Numbered from the stretch's first letter, positions 54,313 through 62,631 are shown. The stretch: DNA of 64,000 nt from Bdellovibrionales bacterium (GCA_019637855.1 JAHBUX010000001.1:643337-707336), one strand, 5' to 3'. Notes: a model not told the origin generated them from the letters alone. Program-made: numbers and translations.

Positions 54313-55049
54313 AAGCACGCTTAAACCGTATCAATATTGCCTTGCAAACTCCCATGTTGGCTTTAAGCCTGTTCTGGTTGGTCATTTTGGTTTTGGAATT
54401 GGTGCATGGCTTTACACCTATGCTTTTCACCTTGGGCACAGTGCTATGGGGATTGTTTCTGCTGCAGTTCTTTCTCAATCTGGCGGCGGCATCTAGTCTC
54501 AAACGGTTTGCTCTGGAGAACTGGCTCTTCGCTCTTGCTCTGGTGATTCCGATCTTACGTCTCTTTCATCTGCGCGATGAATTCCATTGGATCGGTTACC
54601 TTACGGCCACATCGGGTGCGCAGCTGGTGTGGGTCTTTGGCTCGATCAACTTGGGAATGCGGTCGCTACGCCAGGGGATGCAGCAGAGGGATCTCACTTT
54701 TGTTCTTTTTCTCACTTTGCTCGTCGTATTTGTTGGCGGGGCTGGACTCTATCACTTTGAGAACCCGGGACTGAAAACCTACACCGAAGCTCTGTACTGG
54801 ACAGCGATGCAGCTGACCACGATTGGTTCGGGTTATTCACCGCAAACGTCGGAAGGTCAGGTGATCTGTCTTGGCATTTCTATTTTCGCCTGTGCGGTGT
54901 TTGGTTATCTGACGGCGACGTTGGCGAGTTTCTTTATCGGCCAAAGTGCCGCGGATCCCGATGAGGGGCTTGCCAGCCAGCAATCGGTTCTAGATTTGCA
55001 GAACGAAATCAAGGCCCTTAGAGAAGAGATCCGCAGTTTTAAAAAATAG
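54309..55049 (+). CDS. K+-channel-like protein with atypical selectivity filter
   Basis: 246 residues with about six hydrophobic segments. The last pair flanks a pore loop, TEALYWTAMQLTTIGSGYSP, which follows the ion-channel pattern TT-hydrophobic-G, but has GSGY where K+ channels have GYGD. C-terminal ~35 residues form a coiled coil (LDLQNEIKALREEIRSF) suited to tetramer assembly. Last of the four coupled genes. Selectivity is uncertain because of the filter change. Confidence 0.82.
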   Translation: MKARLNRINIALQTPMLALSLFWLVILVLELVHGFTPMLFTLGTVLWGLFLLQFFLNLAAASSLKRFALENWLFALALVIPILRLFHLRDEFHWIGYLTATSGAQLVWVFGSINLGMRSLRQGMQQRDLTFVLFLTLLVVFVGGAGLYHFENPGLKTYTEALYWTAMQLTTIGSGYSPQTSEGQVICLGISIFACAVFGYLTATLASFFIGQSAADPDEGLASQQSVLDLQNEIKALREEIRSFKK

Positions 55050-55104
55050 GCGGCGTGCCTTGCTCTGGGGCGCGCTTGGACTTAAATGCCAGATGAGGTG
55101 AGTT

Positions 55105-56136
55105 ATGGAATATCGCAAATTTGGTCACGCAGGCTTAAAGGTCCCGGTTTTGAGTTATGGCACGGCCACCTTCGGCGGCACTAACGACTTTTTCAAACCG
55201 TGGGGCGACACCGATGTTAAGGAAGCCACGCGACTGATCGATGTGTGCGTGGACCATGGAGTGAACTTCTTTGATACCGCCGATACTTACTCAGGTGGCA
55301 CCTCCGAAGAAGTTTTAGGGCAAGCGCTACGCGGTAAGAGAGACCGTGTCTTGATCTCCACCAAAGGAAGCTTTCCGATGGGTGACGGCCCCAACGATAA
55401 AGGTTCCTCACGCTATCATCTGATCGAAGCGGCTGAGGCCAGTCTGAAACGTTTGGGCACCGATCACATTGATGTTTACTTTATGCACGGCTTCGATGCG
55501 CTGACTCCAGTGGAAGAGACTTTGCGGGCCCTCGACGATCTGATTCGCTCCGGCAAAGTGCGCTACATTGGTTGCTCGAATTTCTCCGGTTGGCACCTGA
55601 TGAAGTCGCTTGCCACCTCTGAGAAATATGGTTTGAACCGCTATGTTGTATATCAAGGATACTATTCGTTGATCGGTCGCGATTACGAGTGGGAACTCAT
55701 GCCTCTTGGTTTAGATCAAAATGTAGGACTGATGGTATGGAGCCCGTTGGGCTGGGGCCGTCTGACCGGAAAGATTCGCCGAGGTCAGCCGTTGCCCGAA
55801 GGTCGTTTGAAGAAAGGCGGTGCCACCGGTGGGCCGCAGGTAGACGATGAGCAATTGTTTGCCGTAGTCGATGTCTTGGACTCCATTGCGGCCGAGACTG
55901 GAAAGTCTGTTTCGCAAGTGGCTCTGAATTGGCTCTTGCAACGTCCGACAGTCTGTAACTTGGTGATAGGCGCGCGCAACGAAGAGCAGTTGAAGGAAAA
56001 CCTGGGTGCGGTTGGTTGGAATCTCACCGCCGATCAGGTGGCGCGACTGGAGGCAGTCACTCAGCGCCCGCCGGTGTATCCTTACTGGCATCAGATCGTT
56101 TCAGAGGAGCGCAATCCGAAGCCGACCAAGTGGTAG
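55105..56136 (+). CDS. Aldo/keto reductase
   Basis: 343 residues with an (alpha/beta)8 barrel and the catalytic tetrad visible: Asp and Tyr in FFDTADTYSGGTSEE, Lys in VLISTKG, His in DVYFMHGFD. Later motifs GCSNFSGWHL and LVIGARNEEQLKENLG bind NADPH. It resembles the YghZ/potassium-channel-beta branch of the family; substrate not predictable. GAGGTGA precedes the ATG. Probably its own unit. Confidence 0.93.
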   Translation: MEYRKFGHAGLKVPVLSYGTATFGGTNDFFKPWGDTDVKEATRLIDVCVDHGVNFFDTADTYSGGTSEEVLGQALRGKRDRVLISTKGSFPMGDGPNDKGSSRYHLIEAAEASLKRLGTDHIDVYFMHGFDALTPVEETLRALDDLIRSGKVRYIGCSNFSGWHLMKSLATSEKYGLNRYVVYQGYYSLIGRDYEWELMPLGLDQNVGLMVWSPLGWGRLTGKIRRGQPLPEGRLKKGGATGGPQVDDEQLFAVVDVLDSIAAETGKSVSQVALNWLLQRPTVCNLVIGARNEEQLKENLGAVGWNLTADQVARLEAVTQRPPVYPYWHQIVSEERNPKPTKW

Positions 56137-56185
56137 TGCGGAGCATGTGCTAGACAGTTTTGCGCCATTTTGCTAATTTGCCGAC

Positions 56186-57082
56186 ATGAAAAGACGCTTG
56201 TTAATCCTATTGAGTGTAGTTCCGGCCATCGCGATTCTAGTCTTGGCCGGCTGGATTTTTTCTGTGCAAAAAGAAACTGAAGAGCTCAAAGCTCGTGTCG
56301 AGTTGCAAGAGCAAGCTTCGGCACAGGCGGCGGAAGATGCGCAGGCGGCGCAAGAAGCGGCGCGCGCTGCCGAAGAGCAAAAGGCGGTTGAAGCCGCGGC
56401 TGCTCAAGCTGCGGATACCGCGGCACAGGCCGAAGTGGAAGCGCGTCGCTTGGAAAGTCTGCGTACGACTTTAAGCGAAGTGGAGAATGCATCTCGAAGA
56501 CAGCCACCTACGGGCAGCGTGGACACGTATATTCAGCGCGTGTCCCAGCGTCTGAGCGAGGCCGAAGCGCGTCTGCAGGCGATTGGGCAAGATGAGCGTG
56601 TTGTGAGTCAGAATGCACAGGTCTACAACCAACAGCAAATGGCCGCGCATGGAGAACAGCAAGCTGGGGTAGAGAATCAAGTGCAAGCACTCGACACTCA
56701 GATTCTTGAATTGCAAGCGCGTTTAAGATTGGCGCAGTCGCAGCCACCGACCGGCGAAAACGCCACTTTGCTCAATGACTTGAATACCCAGATCGCAACG
56801 GCGCGCACCCAGCGCGATCAGTTGAGTGCGCAGGCGAGAAATCTCGCGGCTGCGGCCCAAACTACGCAGGCCAACGTCACTCAACAAGCCGTTGCGGAGA
56901 ATGCGCAAGTTCGTCGCGAACGAGAGGAACTGCAACGTCAGGTTGCCGATATGCGCGCCGACCTTACCTATTGGCGCACGCAGAAAACCTCGGGCGCCCG
57001 TCGTGCGTATCAAACACGCGTCAATGAATTGCAGCAACAGATCCGCGAGCAAGAGGCAAAGGTCACTACATCTGTTCAGTAG
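56186..57082 (+). CDS. Membrane-anchored coiled-coil protein, unknown
   Basis: 298 residues: one N-terminal membrane helix (about 5-26) followed almost entirely by Ala/Glu/Gln-rich coiled coil with two breaks at QPPTG (about 110 and 190). No catalytic motif. The layout suggests a periplasmic rod or spacer protein. No Shine-Dalgarno visible before the ATG. It abuts the convergent glycosyltransferase gene with zero spacing. Confidence 0.7.
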   Translation: MKRRLLILLSVVPAIAILVLAGWIFSVQKETEELKARVELQEQASAQAAEDAQAAQEAARAAEEQKAVEAAAAQAADTAAQAEVEARRLESLRTTLSEVENASRRQPPTGSVDTYIQRVSQRLSEAEARLQAIGQDERVVSQNAQVYNQQQMAAHGEQQAGVENQVQALDTQILELQARLRLAQSQPPTGENATLLNDLNTQIATARTQRDQLSAQARNLAAAAQTTQANVTQQAVAENAQVRREREELQRQVADMRADLTYWRTQKTSGARRAYQTRVNELQQQIREQEAKVTTSVQ

Positions 57083-57967
57083 TTACGAAGCGCGTTTTGT
57101 GGGCTGTGCTTCAGGCACGGCCTTTTCACCCCGGCGCTGAATGCGCAGGCGCTGTAGACTCAAAGTCGAATCAAAATAAAATCCCAAGCCTACAAGCAAG
57201 GCGGCAAGACTTCCCAGTGTCGACTGCGTCACTCCTGTTGTAAGAGCGGCTGCTGTAAAGCTCAATGCGGCCAGCGGTTGGTAGAAGTAATGTGGTTGAA
57301 ACACCTTCAGGAGGCGTCCTATAGTCATAAGAATCTTCCAACCATCGCGGAAAGTGCGCAGTTTGGACGTACTGCCTTGCGGGCGCTCGACATAGGGAAT
57401 CGGCACCTCACAAAAGGCCAAGCCTTGTGCGATTGCCCTCACGGTCATCTCGGTCTCCACCTCAAAACCACGCGATTGCAAAACCACCTCGCGGGTAAAG
57501 CGACGGGAGAACACACGGAAACCGGTTAACAAATCTTGTACAGGGTAGCCAAACAGCAGGCGCACAGCATGAGTGAACATGCGGTTGCCCAAATAGTGCA
57601 GGGGTCGATAGGCGTCGGGTGAGCTACTCTCTAAGCGCGAACCATTCACCATTTCGTAGTTCATGGAATGCGCAATCGCCACTAGACGTTTGGCTTCGCT
57701 GGCGCGGTAAGTGCCATCGCCGTCCACCATCACATAATAGTCCGCATCTAAGACGCGAAACGCATGGCGAAGCACATGACCTTTGCCGCGCAAAGGGGAG
57801 TGTATCACTTGGGCTCCGGCGGCGCGTGCGCACTCGGCCGTTTGATCTTGCGAGCCGTTGTCCAAAACGAAAATACTCGCCTCCGGCATATGACGCAGGC
57901 AATCCTGAACCACGCGGGCGACGGTCAGCTCTTCGTTAAGACACGGAATGATGACGGCGATCTTCAT
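57083..57967 (-). CDS. Family 2 glycosyltransferase, dolichol-phosphate-sugar-synthase-like
   Basis: 294 residues. GT-A domain (about 1-225) with IPCLNEELTVARVV, VLDNGSQDQT, GKGHVLRHAF and the metal-binding MVDGDGTY, then two C-terminal membrane helices (about 235-275). Such enzymes attach sugars to polyprenyl phosphate for envelope glycan or glycoprotein synthesis. Start ATG 57967, with GTG 57970 as alternative. Same strand as the small gene upstream. Confidence 0.9.
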   Translation of the reverse strand: MKIAVIIPCLNEELTVARVVQDCLRHMPEASIFVLDNGSQDQTAECARAAGAQVIHSPLRGKGHVLRHAFRVLDADYYVMVDGDGTYRASEAKRLVAIAHSMNYEMVNGSRLESSSPDAYRPLHYLGNRMFTHAVRLLFGYPVQDLLTGFRVFSRRFTREVVLQSRGFEVETEMTVRAIAQGLAFCEVPIPYVERPQGSTSKLRTFRDGWKILMTIGRLLKVFQPHYFYQPLAALSFTAAALTTGVTQSTLGSLAALLVGLGFYFDSTLSLQRLRIQRRGEKAVPEAQPTKRAS

Positions 57968-58022
57968 CACAAGACTTATCGGAATAAAATGTTACGAAAT
58001 GAGCCAGCCCTAGGTCGGGAAA

Positions 58023-58355
58023 TCAGGCGTCGTCGGAGCCTTCGATGGAAGTGTCTCTATCGCCGCCTTTAGAGCGTACACCTTCACGGTTGCGTTTACT
58101 CCACTTGAGTCGGCAAGCTACAGCGTCGGCGGGATCGATTTGAATTTCACCCACAGTTCCGGTTTCCATCAATGGTTTCAGGCAAGTTTGATAAAAGTGG
58201 CGGCGTTCGGCGGGAGTATGGCCACGTTTGAAACCCGCAGCCTTACAGGCCTGCGTGAGCTTGCGACAAGGCCGCGTCTCTTTGGAGTTACGCGAAATGG
58301 CGTACACCGAGAGAATCGCAACTAGCACTATTCCAACAATAATCCCATTCCGCAC
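58023..58355 (-). CDS. Small single-pass membrane protein with cysteines, unknown
   Basis: GTG start at 58355 with AGAGG 5 nt upstream; the open frame extends to 58433 without support. 110 residues: N-terminal membrane helix (RNGIIVGIVLVAILSVYAI), then a small domain with four cysteines (PCRKLTQACKAAGF, YQTCLKPL, VACRLKW) and a charged tail. The cysteine spacing suggests a helical disulphide domain. 55 nt upstream of the GT2 gene on the same strand. Confidence 0.6.
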   Translation of the reverse strand: MRNGIIVGIVLVAILSVYAISRNSKETRPCRKLTQACKAAGFKRGHTPAERRHFYQTCLKPLMETGTVGEIQIDPADAVACRLKWSKRNREGVRSKGGDRDTSIEGSDDA

Positions 58356-58516
58356 AAAAACCTCTCTCACATAGGCTGCACCCTGTTTGCGGACCGCGCT
58401 AGGCATGACGCGTAACTGTGAACACATTTTCACCGCGGCTTAAGAGGGACTTCATCGTCGTTTGTTACATTGGCTGCAGACGAACCCCGATTAGCCCTCC
58501 TAGGTTCCTTTCTTTC

Positions 58517-58549
58517 AGGCGCGGGAAAGATTCCCGCGCCTGCCTTTTT
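58517..58549 (+). terminator. Strong orphan intrinsic terminator upstream of the EamA gene
   Basis: AGGCGCGGGAA-aga-TTCCCGCGCCT, a perfect 11-bp GC-rich stem, then GCCTTTTTG on the plus strand. The genes on its 5' side, back to 57083, are on the minus strand, and the minus-strand tail is not U-rich. It therefore ends either a small RNA or a prematurely terminated leader of the transporter gene, whose ATG is 21 nt past the T-run. Confidence 0.85.
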
Positions 58550-58569
58550 GTGGCAAATTGTCGCTTCCG

Positions 58570-59454
58570 ATGAATGCCACTCTCTCCTATATACTCACGC
58601 TGGCCTCTGCGGCGTGTTTCTCTTCCGCCAGCTTGGTCTTCGCCGATATTTCGCGGAAGGTTTCACCACTTTGGATGAACACTTTCAAAGCCATCGTGGC
58701 TTGGTTGTGTTTTCTCATTTCCATGGTGGCCTTCGGTTTGTGGAGCCCAGTCTCCTCCTCCGCCGTAGGCGCACTCTTGATCAGCGGCATGTTGGGTTTG
58801 GCCATTGGCGATATTTTTCTGCTCACGGCTTACGCGCGTATGGGTGCGGCCCGCACCCTGATCGTCTTCGGCTTTCAACCTCTGATGCTGGGAATCTCGG
58901 CGCACTTTCTTTTCGGTCAGGACCTTTATTGGCTGCGTTTGCTGGCGGTATTGTTTTTCATCGGCTGCCTTTTCGTTTTCAGTTTAGAGCGTTACAAGCG
59001 CGATGGTCACTGGGAGGTCTTCGGACTAGGAGCGGCTATGGTTGCCATGTTTTTTGATGGCAGTGGATTGCTGCTGTCACGCTGGGCTTTTGAGCAAACG
59101 CCGGATATGAGTGCCATCCAAGCCAATGTGTTTCGTACCAGTGGAGCGCTGTTCACGTTCTTAGTGATGGGAGGCTTCCGCAAGTTCGATATGCGTGCTG
59201 GTTGGCGCCGCCTGCCTAGTAAATCGCGAGTGCTGGCGGTCATCGCCTCAGTCTTCGGCTGCTATATTTCGCTGATTCTTTACCTTTCAGCCGTGAAGGT
59301 GGGGCACCTAGCGTCGGTGGCGGCGATTGGTTTGGCCGGACCGATTCTGACCTCTGTGGGTGAATGCATCTATGAACGCAAATGGCCTTCACCTTATTTG
59401 GTAGTCGCACTGTCTTTATTTACGATTGGTTTTCTAATTCTAACGCTGCTTTAA
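58570..59454 (+). CDS. EamA/DMT-family transporter
   Basis: 294 residues with ten hydrophobic segments in two EamA repeats (about 5-140 and 150-290), ending in LSLFTIGFLILTLL. Drug/metabolite transporters of this group export amino acids, nucleotides or drugs; the substrate is not predictable. ATG at 58570; a TTG at 58558 is in frame but neither has a clear ribosome site. It sits directly after a strong terminator, which suggests attenuation. The stop overlaps the convergent gene by 4 nt. Confidence 0.88.
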   Translation: MNATLSYILTLASAACFSSASLVFADISRKVSPLWMNTFKAIVAWLCFLISMVAFGLWSPVSSSAVGALLISGMLGLAIGDIFLLTAYARMGAARTLIVFGFQPLMLGISAHFLFGQDLYWLRLLAVLFFIGCLFVFSLERYKRDGHWEVFGLGAAMVAMFFDGSGLLLSRWAFEQTPDMSAIQANVFRTSGALFTFLVMGGFRKFDMRAGWRRLPSKSRVLAVIASVFGCYISLILYLSAVKVGHLASVAAIGLAGPILTSVGECIYERKWPSPYLVVALSLFTIGFLILTLL

Positions 59455-59837
59455 GCGGCGTTGCCGCCGCGGCGGGATTGCACATCGTTTACCATCTTCT
59501 CAGCGCCGGAGAGCTTGTACCAAACCCGCTCAGAAAAAACCACACACAGGCCGAGCGCAGGCAAAGTGAACAGAGTGGCGAAGACTCCAAACAGCACCTG
59601 CATTTTGAAATGCGGTTCTTCATTCCACAACTGGAAGCCGACGACCAAGGCGCCCACCAAGGAAATCAACATCAGCTGCAGAACCAAAAATGCCAGCAGC
59701 GCTAGGATCAAGACCCGGCGCGTGCCCTGCAAAGCGCGCATATAGGCGATAACGCCATATCGTTTAGCTTCACGCATAGCCTCAATCTTGGCGCGTTGAC
59801 CGATCAGAAAAAAGATCAGGCGCAAAATCCACTTCAA
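59451..59837 (-). CDS. Two-helix membrane protein, partner of YqjD-like protein
   Basis: 128 residues with two strong membrane helices (about 43-68 and 80-103) and basic ends. It is the second gene after the YqjD-like protein, overlapped by ATGA; in other bacteria YqjD genes are followed by small membrane proteins (YqjE/YqjK type, holin-superfamily-like), and this resembles YqjE in size and topology. Function unknown. Confidence 0.7.
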   Translation of the reverse strand: MKWILRLIFFLIGQRAKIEAMREAKRYGVIAYMRALQGTRRVLILALLAFLVLQLMLISLVGALVVGFQLWNEEPHFKMQVLFGVFATLFTLPALGLCVVFSERVWYKLSGAEKMVNDVQSRRGGNAA

Positions 59838-60148
59838 TCGCGTCTCCGGGTGCCGCTAAAACCAAACAAGAAGCCGAGCACAAAGAACACCAGGCCCACG
59901 ATACCGAGAGCCGCCCACGGATTTTTGCCGACTTGGTTTTCCACGCGGTCCTTGGCTTTCTTGGCCTCATCGCCGAATTTGTTACCGAGATCTTCGATGT
60001 GAGGCTTTAAGGTTTTCAAGGTCTCTTCGATCTTGTGAAGCTCTTGCTCGAGACGTCCGCGCAGCTCCGAGGCACTGCCTGCGCCGCTGCGAACGACGTC
60101 TTCCAATTCGTCGATGGCTTGGGAAAAATTGCGAGGTTTACCGCCCAT
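59834..60148 (-). CDS. YqjD/ElaB-family (DUF883) membrane-anchored protein
   Basis: 104 residues: a long amphipathic helical region (about 5-75, AIDELEDVVRSGAGSASELR, KAKDRVENQV) and a C-terminal membrane helix (NPWAALGIVGLVFFVLGFLFGF). This matches E. coli YqjD/ElaB, which tether ribosomes to the membrane in stationary phase. It heads a two-gene unit. Confidence 0.82.
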   Translation of the reverse strand: MGGKPRNFSQAIDELEDVVRSGAGSASELRGRLEQELHKIEETLKTLKPHIEDLGNKFGDEAKKAKDRVENQVGKNPWAALGIVGLVFFVLGFLFGFSGTRRRD

Positions 60149-60199
60149 GCTGACTACTCCTTTAAGGTACTAGCGTTATCGGAAGACTTGGGGTAGGTG

Positions 60200-60844
60200 A
60201 TGAGCATGGATTTCGAGACTTTGATCCAGCAGCCGGAAAGCCTGCGTGATGCAGCTTGGGAAGGCCGCTTTCTAGACGCCATATTGAATATGAAGGTGGA
60301 GGTTGTGGGCGATGAACCTCAGCCCGGACCTGACGGCTGGCCCTATCTGAAAGTGCGCACGGCTCCAGAGGCCGGGGAACCGTTTGCCCGTGTGGTGAAG
60401 TGGTTGGCCGGCCGGGGTATTGGTTTGGTGGTCAATGCTCATAAGATGGTTCCCGACTATGTTTTCACCTATGGGATGCTGTGGAACTACATGGAGACTG
60501 GTCGTTTTGTGATGCCCCATGGTCCCCAACCCGCCGGTGAAGTGGTGCTCGAGCCGGGGCAAAATCTGGTGATGGGCGCGCCAACACCCAAGTTTTTACC
60601 TGAATACGCACGCGAGGTTTTGCGCCAGTTCTTGGCCGATCAGGGCTTTAAGCATCCTCGTATATTGGTGATCACGACTCCCGACTATAAGAGTACCGAT
60701 CTGGCCTTTTCCGTGGAGTCATTGGGGAGCCTGCCGCCGGCGCAACAGAAGGTGATGGCTGAAGCGCTGTCATGGTTTTTGCCGCTGCATTACAATCTGG
60801 TTTTGCTGCCGGAACAGAACTTGCCCAAGTTCTTTCCCTTGTAA
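60200..60844 (+). CDS. Conserved cytosolic protein of unknown function
   Basis: 214 residues, no signal peptide or membrane helix. Alpha/beta composition (FARVVKWLAGRGIGLVVNA, PRILVITTPDYKSTDLAFSV, YNLVLLPEQNLPKFF). No motif recognised. The ATG at 60200 lies behind GGGGTAGG; ATG 60206 and GTG 60197 are alternatives. Divergent from the YqjD-like gene. Confidence 0.68.
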   Translation: MSMDFETLIQQPESLRDAAWEGRFLDAILNMKVEVVGDEPQPGPDGWPYLKVRTAPEAGEPFARVVKWLAGRGIGLVVNAHKMVPDYVFTYGMLWNYMETGRFVMPHGPQPAGEVVLEPGQNLVMGAPTPKFLPEYAREVLRQFLADQGFKHPRILVITTPDYKSTDLAFSVESLGSLPPAQQKVMAEALSWFLPLHYNLVLLPEQNLPKFFPL

Positions 60845-60952
60845 GAAGCACATACTGCGGCCAACTGTTAAACGTGAGCTGAGCGCGAGTTCCTTTTAAA
60901 GCGTCTATGAGGCGCCGTTTTTTGGCCTCGAATCTGCAAATTCTTCTCCGCG

Positions 60953-61489
60953 ATGACCGTTGGACGAATCTTTCTTTTAACCGCCGCCTTAACCTTCCAC
61001 ATGAAGTCGTATGCGGCGGCGTCTTGCCCAGAAATCTACGAAGCCGTCAGTAAAAACTACGTCAAGAAAGTTTCAAGACTTTCCAACGAAGCTTTCTCGG
61101 CAGGTGTGGTTTCCAAAGTGGGTGCAGGTGGTGTGGTGATGTGCGTACTGACGGCGCCGGCTGCAATTCCATGCGCGCTCGCTGTAGGCGGCATTGCCCT
61201 GATTGCCTATTGGCATCAGCGCGGCACACTGAGCGAGCTCGACAGGCTCGAGCAGATTCACAAAGTTAATTTAGTTTACAAAAAGATAAAGAGCGGAGCA
61301 GTGAAGGAGCGAGAGGTTCAGGAGTTCGTCCAAATGTTGGGTGTGGACGGACTGCGCGCGGAGGAAGCGCTTGGCAAAGTGGCCTGGCTTATGGAGTCAG
61401 GTTCACTTTGCCGGCGCGGTAAGCCGACGGCGCGATTGAGCAGCTTGCCGGATCACTTAAACGCCGTCACAGCGCGTACGTTGTTCTAG
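60953..61489 (+). CDS. Exported or membrane protein with central hydrophobic segment, unknown
   Basis: 178 residues: signal peptide (MTVGRIFLLTAALTFHMKSYAAA), a hydrophobic stretch at about 55-85 (VSKVGAGGVVMCVLTAPAAI and LAVGGIALIAYW) that may span or insert into a membrane, and a helical C-terminus. No family recognised. The stop shares CTAG with the convergent PilZ gene. Confidence 0.65.
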   Translation: MTVGRIFLLTAALTFHMKSYAAASCPEIYEAVSKNYVKKVSRLSNEAFSAGVVSKVGAGGVVMCVLTAPAAIPCALAVGGIALIAYWHQRGTLSELDRLEQIHKVNLVYKKIKSGAVKEREVQEFVQMLGVDGLRAEEALGKVAWLMESGSLCRRGKPTARLSSLPDHLNAVTARTLF

Positions 61490-61887
61490 GATTTTTCTCC
61501 GCTGGCGGCCAATTCGCCGGGTGCGGGGAGCAGTTCTACCAGACAGTCGCGCCAGTATTCGGGCACGTCGGCCGAGAACTTCACGGCGATCTCGAACTGC
61601 CCTTTACCTATATGGGTAGCGCGGGTGATCGTTCCGTCCAAATCCAAGTTCATTTGTGGCAAGTACATCACCACTTGGTGACCGACCAGGTTCTCCATGG
61701 TCAGGTTCTCTCTATATTCTTTGGGTACGAGCTGCGAACGCTCCACTTTAACCAAGAACCCGGATTGTGAGGCATCGGCGATCACGCCTTCGCGGGCAAT
61801 CACGTTGTAACTGGACAAAGAGGTCAATTCGGCGACGTGGATGAAGTCGACAACTTTTCTAGCTGCTACTCGGCGATCCGATTTCAT
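61486..61887 (-). CDS. PilZ-domain c-di-GMP-binding protein
   Basis: 133 residues with both c-di-GMP motifs of PilZ: RVAAR (RxxxR, residues 6-10) and DASQSGF (DxSxxG, about 38-43). The beta-barrel follows to about residue 120. A single-domain c-di-GMP receptor, likely an adaptor for motility or adhesion in view of motAB and mglA in the window. The ATG follows AAAGGA. The gene stands alone. Confidence 0.85.
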   Translation of the reverse strand: MKSDRRVAARKVVDFIHVAELTSLSSYNVIAREGVIADASQSGFLVKVERSQLVPKEYRENLTMENLVGHQVVMYLPQMNLDLDGTITRATHIGKGQFEIAVKFSADVPEYWRDCLVELLPAPGELAASGEKS

Positions 61888-62020
61888 TCGAGAGTTCCTT
61901 TGCTCGTGTTCATCAAACCTATCGGAGCACCTAGACCAAAGTTTAAGGGAGAGTTAGTCCGTTCTCATATCGAGACACAGGTTTTACGAATGAGACGCCG
62001 GTCGGTATCGGAACGACAGT

Positions 62021-62036
62021 AAATTTTCCCTCGCCC
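62021..62036. repeat. Copy 2 of a 16-nt intergenic repeat (AAATTTTCCCTCGCCC)
   Basis: Identical to 43795-43810 and also intergenic, here 134 nt upstream of the PilZ start and 17 nt past the PPTase stop. Could be a shared regulator site. Confidence 0.4.
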
Positions 62037-62052
62037 CTAAAGTTTTCGGACG

Positions 62053-62631
62053 TTAGTCCGGGAGAGCGGCATAGACGGCGTAGTGGGTGGAACCGCTATC
62101 ATAGAGCCAGCCATAGCCGGGGACGCTGGCGGTGAAGCGGTAGACCCCCGGGCCGTCTGGCTGCCAAGTCAGAATGCTCACTGCCGAGAGGACCTGAGGT
62201 TGGCTGCCGTCAGGAATGGATTTATAGGCGGCTTCTTTCGCCGCCCAAAGATAGGCGACCTGGGGGGCAGCCGCGATCTCACTGGCAGTGCACATTCTTT
62301 CAATCACGCCCTGAGTGATGCGAGCGGCGGTTTCAATATCTAAACCTACCGAAACAGGATGTCTGTCGCCGATCGCATGTGGGGCGTCTGCCAAAGCAAC
62401 CCAGCCGCCCTCGCTTGTGGCGTGTGAAATACTGATCGACCAACCATTCACCCTGGGCCGTTTGTGCAGATTGAGCAACGTTTCGCGATCTTCGGAGGCG
62501 GGTTCTAGCGCTTCAACCAGCGACTGGCGTATCAGCAGGCGAGATTGCGGACCATGGGCGCCCCATGCCGCTTCGCTCTTGTATTTGAGGCCGGGAATTT
62601 TCTCGGCTATTCGGCGAAGGCCTGAGGCCAT
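62053..62631 (-). CDS. 4'-phosphopantetheinyl transferase family protein
   Basis: 192 residues with the Sfp/AcpS superfamily motifs VGLDIE (magnesium-binding Asp) and WAAKEAAYK, plus WSISISHATSEGGWVA upstream. It transfers phosphopantetheine from CoA to a carrier protein (acyl carrier or peptidyl carrier). Starts inside the 3' end of nadA (25-nt overlap), so the two are coupled. No carrier protein gene is nearby. Confidence 0.9.
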   Translation of the reverse strand: MASGLRRIAEKIPGLKYKSEAAWGAHGPQSRLLIRQSLVEALEPASEDRETLLNLHKRPRVNGWSISISHATSEGGWVALADAPHAIGDRHPVSVGLDIETAARITQGVIERMCTASEIAAAPQVAYLWAAKEAAYKSIPDGSQPQVLSAVSILTWQPDGPGVYRFTASVPGYGWLYDSGSTHYAVYAALPD

